NCBI GenBank assembly: GCA_964386865.1
Contig: CAYLUN010000047.1
Location: 1-45,446 of the forward strand
Origin: CAYLUN01 sp964386865
GTDB lineage: Bacteria; Verrucomicrobiota; Kiritimatiellia; RFP12; UBA1067
Length of the DNA stretch: 45,446 nucleotides
Direction of reading: 5' to 3'
A program made the translations under genes and the position numbers. Under the pieces are notes generated by a model. It did no database searches and was not told the origin of the DNA. It was given only the letters and a program-made list of their open reading frames with translations. Shown in pieces: positions 38,754 through 45,446 of this stretch. Every line of letters begins with the position of its first letter. Position 1 is the stretch's first letter.

Positions 38754-40796
38754 ATGAAACGGGTGTTGTCTTCGCTCGCGTGTTTGCTGGGGGTCGCGGC
38801 GCTGGACGTTCGGGCCGCGGGCTTCACGGTTAGTTTGGCTGGTAGTGATGCGAACCCCGGCACGGAGGCGCAGCCGTTCGCGACGCTGGAGCGCGCGCGG
38901 GACGCGGTGCGGGAGCTGAAGGCCAAGGGGCCGCTGCCGGACGGCGGGATCACGGTCGAGGTTCGCAGCGGGGCGTATCAGCTGGCTCGGCCGTTTGAGC
39001 TGACGGCGGCGGACAGCGGCACGAGCAACGCGCCTGTCGTATACCGGGCGCGTGCGGGCGAAGCGGTCCGGCTGGTCGGCGGGCGCATCGTCACCGGCTG
39101 GGCGCGCGTGACGGATTCCGCCGTGCTCGCGCGGCTGGACGAGGCCGCCCGCACGAATGTGTGGCAGGCTGACCTGAAGGCGCTGGGCGTGACCGACCTC
39201 GGCCAGATGAAGTCCGATTCGGAGTGGACCTCTTCGTCGCCTGGGCTGGAGCTGTTCTTCAACGACACCCCCATGACGCTGGCCCGCTGGCCGAACGACG
39301 GCACGGTGCAGGTCGGCCAACTGCAGGTGCAGGACGGCCACGCGATCCACGGTCAAAAGGGAAGCAAGGTGGGGACGTTCGCCTACGCGGGCGACCGCCC
39401 GAAGCGCTGGGCCGGCGAAAAGGACATCATGCTGCACGGCTACTGGTTCTGGGACTGGGCCGACCAGCGCTACCGCGTGGAGGCGATCGATACGGAGCGG
39501 CGGATCATCACGCTGCCGGGGAAGCCGGAACACGCGTTCGGCTTCCGCAAAGGCCAGTGGTACTACGCCTTCAACCTGCTGTGCGAGCTGGATCGGCCGG
39601 GCGAGTGGTATCTGGATCGCGAGGCGGGCCTGCTGTACTTCTGGCCGCCCTGCGCCTCGCCTGCGGACGGTCAGGCGGTCGTCTCCGTGCTGCCCGGCCT
39701 CGTGAAGATGGAAAAGGCGGCTTTCGCGACGGTGCGGGGCTTGACGCTCGAGGGCTGCCGAGGCACGGCGGTGACGGTCTCGGGCGGGAGCGACTGCCAG
39801 GTTCTCAGCTGTGTGATCCGCAACGTGGGCGGCTCGGCGGTGAACGCCTCGGGCCTGCGGCACCGCGTGGCGGGCTGCGACATCTACCAGACCGCGCAGG
39901 GCGGCATCACGCTGACGGGCGGCGACCGCAAGACGCTGACGCCCGGAAATCTGGTGGCGGAGAACAATCACATCCACCACTTCAGCCGCTGGAAGCCGGT
40001 CTACCGCGCGGGCATCCACCTGTACGGGGTCGGCAACCGCGCGGCGCACAACCTGATCCACGACGCGCCGCACATGGCGATCGGCTTCGGCGGTAACGAG
40101 CACGTGATCGAGTACAACGAGATCTGCCGCGTCGTGACGCACTCCAACGACGCGGGCGCGCTGTACTGCGGCAGGGACTGGGCCGCGCGCGGCCACGAGA
40201 TCCGCTACAACTACCTGCACGACATCTCAGGCTATCAGGGCAAGGGCTGCGTGGGCGTCTACCTCGACGACCAGTTCTCGTCGGCGCGCATCTTCGGCAA
40301 CATCTTCTACCGCGTCACGCGCGCCGCGTTCATCGGGGGCGGCAAGGACAGCGTGATCGAAAACAACGTCTTCGTGGACTGCAACCCGGCGCTGCACATC
40401 GACGCGCGCGGCCTCGGCTGGCAGTCGGAGTTCCACACGACGCTGGCCAAGCAGTTGGAGGCGCTCCCGTTCCGCGAGGAGCCGTGGCGCTCGCGCTACC
40501 CGCAGCTTCTGACGATTCTCGATGACCCCGACCGCTCGGCGCCCAAGGGCAACGTGATCGCGCGCAATATCCAGTGGAAGGGCAAGTGGGACGGCGTCGA
40601 GAAGAAGGCCTATCCGTATCTGGTCTTCCAGTACAACCTGCTCGACCTCGATCCGAAGTTCGTGGATGAGAAGGCGCTCGACTTCCGGCTCAAGGACGAC
40701 TCGCCGGCCTTCAAGGTCGGCTTCCGGAAAATCCCGGTCGAAAAGATCGGCCTGTATCAGGATGACGCGCGCGCGTCGTGGCCGGTCAAGCCCTGA
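38754..40796 (+). CDS. Secreted parallel beta-helix protein, GH141-like
   Basis: A 680-residue protein from ATG 38754, with GGGGGGAG upstream and a signal peptide (LSSLACLLGVAALDVRA). Residues ~23-110 are the N-terminal cap with the VSLAGSDANPGTEAQPF opening common to right-handed beta-helix enzymes. ELFFNDTPMTLARWPNDG (about 160) matches the characteristic segment of glycoside hydrolase family 141 and related proteins. Repeated beta-helix turns (IENNVFVDCN, HNLIHDAPHM) occupy about 300-600. GH141 members act on complex plant polysaccharides such as pectin or xylan; which linkage is cut here cannot be told. It converges with a 7-bp gap on the minus-strand BspA-like gene. Confidence 0.8.
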   Translation: MKRVLSSLACLLGVAALDVRAAGFTVSLAGSDANPGTEAQPFATLERARDAVRELKAKGPLPDGGITVEVRSGAYQLARPFELTAADSGTSNAPVVYRARAGEAVRLVGGRIVTGWARVTDSAVLARLDEAARTNVWQADLKALGVTDLGQMKSDSEWTSSSPGLELFFNDTPMTLARWPNDGTVQVGQLQVQDGHAIHGQKGSKVGTFAYAGDRPKRWAGEKDIMLHGYWFWDWADQRYRVEAIDTERRIITLPGKPEHAFGFRKGQWYYAFNLLCELDRPGEWYLDREAGLLYFWPPCASPADGQAVVSVLPGLVKMEKAAFATVRGLTLEGCRGTAVTVSGGSDCQVLSCVIRNVGGSAVNASGLRHRVAGCDIYQTAQGGITLTGGDRKTLTPGNLVAENNHIHHFSRWKPVYRAGIHLYGVGNRAAHNLIHDAPHMAIGFGGNEHVIEYNEICRVVTHSNDAGALYCGRDWAARGHEIRYNYLHDISGYQGKGCVGVYLDDQFSSARIFGNIFYRVTRAAFIGGGKDSVIENNVFVDCNPALHIDARGLGWQSEFHTTLAKQLEALPFREEPWRSRYPQLLTILDDPDRSAPKGNVIARNIQWKGKWDGVEKKAYPYLVFQYNLLDLDPKFVDEKALDFRLKDDSPAFKVGFRKIPVEKIGLYQDDARASWPVKP

Positions 40797-40803
40797 CCTT
40801 GTC

Positions 40804-42381
40804 TCACGGCCAGACGAAACGGTAGAAGCGGGCGGGGTGGCTGGCGGCTGCGGGGTCGGCGAAGGGGAAGGAGCCATCGACGCCGAGGGTGGCACTCTCA
40901 ACGGGCGTCCAGTCGCCAACGGCGAGATCTGTGCAGGCTTCGATGACGACGGGGATGCCGGGGGTTCCTGCAAGGGTGAAGCTGAACGTGCCGCCCGCGT
41001 AACCGAGGCTTCCGTCGGCTTGGACGTGCGGGTTCCAGCACCGGGCCGGGCGGCCGCAGAATTCGGCTTCCCAGCCGTTGGCGCCGGGCAGGTAATAGAC
41101 GGTGGAGGGCGTGCCGTCCAAAACGTCTGGCGTGCTGAGCGAGGGAGCGTCGCCGCAGAAATAGACGTTTGTGAGGTGGCTGCAATTCAAGAAAGCCCAG
41201 TAGCCGATCGAGGAGAGGGCGCTGGGGAGCCTCAGCGTGGTCAGGCCGGTGCAGTTCTCGAACGCCAGAACCCCGATGCTGCTGACCGCGGATGCAAATG
41301 AGAGGGCGGTTAACCCGGTACATGAGTTGAACGCGTCGGCGTCGATTTCGTTCACGCCGTCCGGCATGGCGTAGCCCCCGTGCCGGCCGCCGGGATATTG
41401 GATGAGTCGGGTTCGCGCGCTGTTGAACAGTACGCCGTTCGTGCTGCTGTAGTGCGCGTTCCCGGCCGCGACGTGTATCGCGGTGAGTCCCGAGCGCTCC
41501 GACGTCCAGGCGCCTGAACCGCCCGCGCCTGCCGGCATCGGTTCGCCCAAGAGGGTCACATGGGGGGCAAACGCGCCTCCGCCGATGTTGGTCACGCTGC
41601 TGGGGACGGTTACGGATGGCAGATTGGGACAGCACGAAAACGCAAACAAATCAATGGCGCAGAGGCCTTCGGGCAAGCTCACGTCAGCCAGTCCGGAGCA
41701 TCCCGCAAACGCATGGTTGCCGATCGCGGTCACGCGGTCAGGGACTTCGTAGCTTCCGGACTTGCCGCCCGGGTATTGGACAAGCCGGGTTCGCGCCTTG
41801 TCGAAGAGGACGCCGTTGGTGCTGCAGTATGACGCGCCTTCGCCCGCGAGGACGATCTCCAACAGGCCCGTGCAGCCATAGAACGCGCCGCCCGCAACAT
41901 GGGCCACGCCCGCGCCGATAACCGCGTTCGTCAGCCCGGTGCAGCGGGCGAAGGCTTGTCCGCCGACTTCAGCCACGGCGTCGCCGATGAGCACGCTTCG
42001 CAGGGCTCCTCCGCCGTCGCCGAATGCCGCGCGCGCGCTGAAAATGGACAGGTCGTTGAGGAAAGTCGCACGGGTCAGGCTGGTGCAACCGGTAAAGGCG
42101 TCGTTCCCAATGCTGGCGACGCTGGCTGGGATCGTGACGCCGGTCAGGCCTTCGCACCACGCGAACGCCTCCGTCTCGATCCGGGTGACGGGGTAGTCGC
42201 CCAGGTTGTTGGTGATGGCGAGGTCGCCCGCGTACTCCCAGTTGAAGCCGATAATGACGGCTTTGCCGTCGATGACGTCGTAAGCGTAGTCGCCCTGAAT
42301 GAACTCGCCGAAGGACAGAATGGGCACGAGCGCGAGACCGCGTGCGAGAAGGGTCGTACAGGTGTCGGCGTGACTCTTCAT
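40804..42381 (-). CDS. BspA-like leucine-rich-repeat surface protein
   Basis: A 525-residue secreted protein. After a hydrophobic start (residues ~10-25), residues ~65-410 contain LRR_5 (BspA-type) repeats with the pattern IGxxAFxxCTxLTxxxLPxxLxxI, about a dozen in two blocks separated by VLFNSARTRLIQYPGG-like inserts that occur twice. The C-terminal ~90 residues form a beta domain ending FYRFVWP, as in many PVC extracellular proteins. BspA proteins bind host or matrix proteins, so adhesion is plausible. The ATG has no clear ribosome site. It is the last gene of the minus-strand run, 32 bp after the lipoprotein. Confidence 0.85.
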   Translation of the reverse strand: MKSHADTCTTLLARGLALVPILSFGEFIQGDYAYDVIDGKAVIIGFNWEYAGDLAITNNLGDYPVTRIETEAFAWCEGLTGVTIPASVASIGNDAFTGCTSLTRATFLNDLSIFSARAAFGDGGGALRSVLIGDAVAEVGGQAFARCTGLTNAVIGAGVAHVAGGAFYGCTGLLEIVLAGEGASYCSTNGVLFDKARTRLVQYPGGKSGSYEVPDRVTAIGNHAFAGCSGLADVSLPEGLCAIDLFAFSCCPNLPSVTVPSSVTNIGGGAFAPHVTLLGEPMPAGAGGSGAWTSERSGLTAIHVAAGNAHYSSTNGVLFNSARTRLIQYPGGRHGGYAMPDGVNEIDADAFNSCTGLTALSFASAVSSIGVLAFENCTGLTTLRLPSALSSIGYWAFLNCSHLTNVYFCGDAPSLSTPDVLDGTPSTVYYLPGANGWEAEFCGRPARCWNPHVQADGSLGYAGGTFSFTLAGTPGIPVVIEACTDLAVGDWTPVESATLGVDGSFPFADPAAASHPARFYRFVWP

Positions 42382-42413
42382 GGCTACATCTTTCTGGCTG
42401 CGGCCGATGGAGG

Positions 42414-42860
42414 CTACGGCAGGAGCAGGCCGCGGGCGGCGTCGAGGGTGGTTTTGCGGTAGGCCTTGGCGGCTTCGTGCAGGCAGGCGGGCACGACCTC
42501 GGCCGCGAAGGGCGCGACCTTGGTCAGGCAGGCGTGGCCTTCGGGCGTGGAGCAGAAGGCGAGCAGCGCCCGGAGTTCCTCTTCGGTGAAGCGCCTGAGC
42601 AGCGCGTCGCGGATGAGCGCGTCGAGCGCCCCTGAATCGGCATTACGCATGAAGTTCGCGTGGGCCTTGTCGCGCGGATGAGCAGTGCCGTATCGGGCGG
42701 CGTGGGGCTCGGCCAGGTCGGAGAACATGACGATGGGCGGCACGATGGCGAGCAGCGCGTTGGCGACCTCCTCTTTGGTCGAGGGGGCTTTGGCCGTCGG
42801 CACGGTGGTGCAGGACGAGAGGGTGAGCAGGAGAAGACAAACGAATACAGAACCTTGCAT
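42414..42860 (-). CDS. DUF2059-like lipoprotein
   Basis: A 148-residue protein from ATG 42860, with AGGTGGTG upstream; a longer frame adds an unlikely leader. The signal ends in a lipobox LSSC, making the Cys the lipidated residue. The C-terminal part matches DUF2059, e.g. FTEEELRALLAFCSTPEGHACL, often found in periplasmic lipoproteins of unknown function. It is 99 bp downstream of the PQQ gene and 32 bp upstream of the BspA-like gene on the same strand. Confidence 0.75.
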   Translation of the reverse strand: MQGSVFVCLLLLTLSSCTTVPTAKAPSTKEEVANALLAIVPPIVMFSDLAEPHAARYGTAHPRDKAHANFMRNADSGALDALIRDALLRRFTEEELRALLAFCSTPEGHACLTKVAPFAAEVVPACLHEAAKAYRKTTLDAARGLLLP

Positions 42861-42959
42861 GGCACACCACCTAACGCGGGCAAGCCCGCAACCCATAATT
42901 TCCGCCACAACGACACCACGGCCCCAAAGGACACCCAGGAGTTTCATCATTGTTTCATG

Positions 42960-44171
42960 CTAGTTGCCGCCGAGCTTGAAGCACGCCAGCGTCTTCTGGT
43001 TGCGCAGAATCAGGCGGTCGCCGACGGTGAAGAACGTGGCCCAGCTCCGGCCGCCGAGCGGGGTGAAGCGCGTGATCTCGCGGTAGGCCTCGGCTGTGGG
43101 CTCGATCATCACGAGGTCGCCCTTCTGGCCGTCGAGCGCGAGCACGACGCCGTCGAGCGCGAGCACCTGGCCGTTCTCGAAGGCCTTGACCTTCCAGTGG
43201 ACCTTGCCAGTGGCGGGGTCGAGGCAAAGCAGGCCCTCGGGGTTGGCGGGCTTGCCGCTGGAGGTGCCGATCAGCATGCCGTTGACGAACACAGGCGTTG
43301 CGAAGACGGGGCATATCTCCTTGTTCGCCCAGACCTCGCGGGTCTTGCCGCCGCTGACTTCGATCAGGACGCTGCCGTAGTAGTCGGTGGCGCCCGTGAA
43401 GATGCGGTTGCCCATGACGACGGGCTGGATGATGTTGTTGCCGTAGGAGTGCACGCGGGGATGCGTCCAGAGCGCGGCACCGGTAAGGGGGTCGAGCCCC
43501 ATAAGGGTGTTGGCGCTGTAGCAGAGCAGCGTGGGCGTCTTGTCGAACGCGACGATGACGGGGATCGAGTAGCCGGGCTTGTCGGCGACGCCGGCCCGCC
43601 AGACCTGCTCGCCGGTGCGCTTATTGACAGCCACAACGCAGCCGTTCGAGCCACCGGGCTGGAGGTAAGCGAGGTCGCCCCAGACGCCGACCGGCGCGCT
43701 GAAGCCGTGGTTCGGGCGCTGGCCGCCAAGTTCGGTGAGGTACTCCTTCTTCCAGAGCGGCTTGCCGGTGGCGGCGTCGAGGCAGTGGACGATGCCGGAC
43801 TGGCTGACGGTGTAGATGCGGTCGCCGTCGCAGGTGGGGGTGGCGCGCGAGTGGCCGTGGTAGTACTTGCGAGCGTCAAGGTAGGCGTAGCGCCAGAGTT
43901 CCTTGCCTTCGGCGAGGGTGATGGCGCGCGCGATGTCGTTCGAGCCCTCGTGGTCGACGATGTAGACACGGCCGTCCGCGCAGGAGGCGCAGGCGTGGCC
44001 GTTATCGGTCATCTCGACCTGCCAGAGGAGCGTGGGGGGGTGGGCCTGCCAGTCGCGGCCGATGCCGGTGGCCGCGGCGTGGAAATCGAGCGTCGGCCCG
44101 CCGAGGTAGGGCCACTCGACGGCGCTGAGGAGGGCGGGCAGGAGGGTGAGGGCGAGGAGGTGTGTTTTCAT
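42960..44171 (-). CDS. Secreted PQQ-repeat (beta-propeller) protein
   Basis: A 403-residue protein from ATG 44171, whose TGA-overlapping start (ATGA) is coupled to the glycosyltransferase upstream. Residues 1-16 are a signal peptide (MKTHLLALTLLPALLSA). The rest is a beta-propeller of PQQ-type repeats (DGRVYIVDHEGSND, GIVHCLDAATGKPLWKKEY, LLCLDPATGKVHWKVKAF), about seven blades. The Asp/Glu/Trp set that binds PQQ in dehydrogenases is not evident, so a BamB-like or pseudo-dehydrogenase scaffold is more likely than an enzyme. Confidence 0.85.
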   Translation of the reverse strand: MKTHLLALTLLPALLSAVEWPYLGGPTLDFHAAATGIGRDWQAHPPTLLWQVEMTDNGHACASCADGRVYIVDHEGSNDIARAITLAEGKELWRYAYLDARKYYHGHSRATPTCDGDRIYTVSQSGIVHCLDAATGKPLWKKEYLTELGGQRPNHGFSAPVGVWGDLAYLQPGGSNGCVVAVNKRTGEQVWRAGVADKPGYSIPVIVAFDKTPTLLCYSANTLMGLDPLTGAALWTHPRVHSYGNNIIQPVVMGNRIFTGATDYYGSVLIEVSGGKTREVWANKEICPVFATPVFVNGMLIGTSSGKPANPEGLLCLDPATGKVHWKVKAFENGQVLALDGVVLALDGQKGDLVMIEPTAEAYREITRFTPLGGRSWATFFTVGDRLILRNQKTLACFKLGGN

Positions 44172-45286
44172 AAATGGATGACGGAGCGGTAGACCGCCTC
44201 GGTCGCGAGGGCGGCCTTCTGCCACGAGAATTCGGCGGCCTTGCGGAAGCCAGCCGCGATCTTCTCGTTGCGGAGGTCGGGGTTATTGAGCAGCAGGTTC
44301 ACCGCGCCGGCGATCGAGGCGCTGTCGCGCGGGTCGCACGTCACGGCGGCGCCGCCGCAGTTTTCGACGGGCGCGCCGCCGGAGCAGACGACGGGGCAGC
44401 CGCAGGCCATGGCTTCGAGCGGGGGCAGGCCGAAGCCCTCGTCGTGCGAGGGGAAGACTAAGAGCTGGGCGAGGGAGTAGAGGGCGGGCAGGTCTTCGGC
44501 CGCGACGTAGCCGATGCGGCTGACGCGGTGCTGCAGGCCCTGCGTGCGTGCGGCTTGGTCGATTTCGGCGGTGGTGGCGGGATCGGGTGCGCCGGCCAGC
44601 ACGAGGTGCAGGTCAGGCTGATCGCGCTGTACGGCGGCACAGGCGCGGAGAAGGCCGACGATGTTCTTGCGGCTGGTGGGGTCGCCGACGAATAGCAGGA
44701 AGCGGTCGGGGAGCGCGTAGCGTTGGCGCACGGCCTGCAGGCGGGCGGCGTCCGTGCAGCGGGCGAGGTTGGGCGAGAGGCCGGGCGGGATGACGGTGAT
44801 GCGGCCGCGGGCCTCGGGAAAGCGTTCGGCAATGACGCGCTGCGTGTAAGGCGAGAAGGCGATAATCGCCGCAGCCTTGCGAACGGAGGGGGGTATCAGG
44901 AGCGCGTAGTGGGCGCGGTTGCTGGCGCGGCAGAACTGCGGATGCGTCAGCGCGTGCAGGTCGTGGAGCGTGAGGACGACGGGGCAGGGGGCGGCGAGGG
45001 GGGCCACGTAGGCGGGCGCATGCAGAAGCGAGGCGCGCGTGCGGCGCAGGGTAGCGGGCAGGACGGTCTGTTCCCAGAGGATGCGCAGGAGGCGTGTGCG
45101 GCCAGCGCGGGAAGTCCTGAGCGACAGGTGCGGCGCGGCGGGGACGGGGCGGTGCTCGTCGGGCAGGCAGACGGTGAGTGGCGTCGTCCCGTAGCGCGCA
45201 AGCGCGCACGCGAGCTGATGAACGGTAATCTCCACTCCCGAGTAGGGTTCCCGCAGCACCATCGCATTATAGAAGACGCCGGACAT
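44168..45286 (-). CDS. Glycosyltransferase, GT4 family (group 1)
   Basis: A 372-residue cytoplasmic enzyme of two Rossmann domains. The C-terminal signature HDEGFGLPPLEAMACGCPV carries the E-x7-E motif of GT4 retaining glycosyltransferases, with the donor-binding segment LFVGDPTSRKNI before it. The N-terminal half opens with VFYNAMVLREPYSGVEI and a helix, consistent with an acceptor site. ATG 45286 gives a normal GT4 length (a start 18 codons earlier is possible). It probably adds a sugar to a lipid or polysaccharide such as O-antigen or capsule; the sugar is not determinable. Its stop overlaps the PQQ gene start. Confidence 0.9.
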   Translation of the reverse strand: MSGVFYNAMVLREPYSGVEITVHQLACALARYGTTPLTVCLPDEHRPVPAAPHLSLRTSRAGRTRLLRILWEQTVLPATLRRTRASLLHAPAYVAPLAAPCPVVLTLHDLHALTHPQFCRASNRAHYALLIPPSVRKAAAIIAFSPYTQRVIAERFPEARGRITVIPPGLSPNLARCTDAARLQAVRQRYALPDRFLLFVGDPTSRKNIVGLLRACAAVQRDQPDLHLVLAGAPDPATTAEIDQAARTQGLQHRVSRIGYVAAEDLPALYSLAQLLVFPSHDEGFGLPPLEAMACGCPVVCSGGAPVENCGGAAVTCDPRDSASIAGAVNLLLNNPDLRNEKIAAGFRKAAEFSWQKAALATEAVYRSVIHL

Positions 45287-45319
45287 GCGAGAACTATAAC
45301 GTAAGGGGGCCAGAGAAGG

Positions 45320-45393
45320 AAAGCCCGTCTTCGTCCCCAAGGGGACTACGACGCGGCAGTCTTCGTTCTACGCTGCGCTCCGAACGAAGACTG
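45320..45393 (-). terminator. Paired hairpins downstream of tRNA-Ser
   Basis: A perfect 12-bp stem, CAGTCTTCGTTC (45357-45368) with GAACGAAGACTG (45382-45393), around a 13-nt loop holding ACGCTGCG, overlaps the encoded CCA of tRNA-Ser. A second hairpin, GTCCCC-AA-GGGGAC (about 45333-45346), follows on the minus strand. Together they probably end the tRNA transcript before the glycosyltransferase gene. Confidence 0.45.
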
Positions 45394-45446
45394 GCGGAGA
45401 GGGAGGGATTCGAACCCCCGGTACCCGTAAGAGCACACAGCATTTC
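45392..45446 (-). tRNA. tRNA-Ser (anticodon NGA), 3' part, cut by window end
   Basis: On the minus strand the visible part runs from the last anticodon bases (GA, then AA) through the 3' anticodon stem, a long variable arm (GCTCTTACGGGTACC), a T arm (GGGGGTTCGAATCCC) and the acceptor strand with G73 and CCA. The long variable arm plus anticodon N-G-A identify serine (UCN codons). The first anticodon base and the 5' half lie beyond the right edge. Confidence 0.88.

Noticed and set aside
1..45446. CRISPR array, restriction-modification, toxin-antitoxin, retron or other known defence system
   Set aside because: No regularly spaced repeats, reverse transcriptase, methyltransferase of DNA type or Cas-like protein was found; rsmE and rlmB are RNA methyltransferases.

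Overview
The window reads as a chromosomal segment of a Gram-negative, GC-rich bacterium. Signal peptides, a lipoprotein, a periplasmic tail-specific protease (Prc) and a diaminopimelate epimerase fit a diderm with meso-DAP peptidoglycan. Very large secreted proteins (autotransporter-associated beta-strand repeats, parallel beta-helices, CARDB/FN3/cohesin modules, BspA-type leucine-rich repeats) and a prenyltransferase-fold protein of the kind common in Planctomycetes and Verrucomicrobia suggest the PVC superphylum, possibly Kiritimatiellota. That placement is inference; there is no rRNA gene here.

Layout. 1-8306: the 3' part of a giant modular surface protein carrying two cohesin-like domains and a dockerin-like segment. 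8464-14920: a 6.4-kb integrated element in a tRNA-Leu(UAA) gene, bounded by a perfect 65-bp duplication of the tRNA 3' portion. It carries a tyrosine integrase, an unknown gene coupled to it, an excisionase-like HTH protein, a small zinc-finger-like protein, a RepA/DnaB-like ATPase, then AT-rich cargo (a secreted protein and a small membrane protein, both on the minus strand) alternating with GC-rich, hairpin-prone segments without convincing genes. 15128-18356: a membrane/zinc-ribbon protein, a glycosidase-like secreted protein and a prenyltransferase-fold secreted protein. 18406-22920 (minus): a 1504-residue beta-helix plus autotransporter-repeat protein. 23120-23196: tRNA-His with promoter and terminator.

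23284-27955: an unaccompanied ABC-type solute-binding protein, then a secreted alpha/beta hydrolase translationally coupled to a secreted C45-like Ntn hydrolase. 28081-33246: two tandem paralogous autotransporter-repeat proteins, each with an internal duplication. 33357-38596: a housekeeping run: NERD protein, prc, dapF, rsmE and rlmB, mostly overlapping or within a few bases. 38754-40796: a secreted beta-helix protein resembling glycoside hydrolase family 141. 40804-45286 (minus): glycosyltransferase, PQQ-propeller protein, DUF2059-like lipoprotein and BspA-like protein. 45392 to the right edge: a partial tRNA-Ser.

The most unusual parts are the small tRNA-borne element, with a replication-like module, no recognisable transfer or capsid gene and a separately promoted secreted cargo protein, and the extracellular protein repertoire, whose long beta-strand-repeat proteins have no visible translocator domain.
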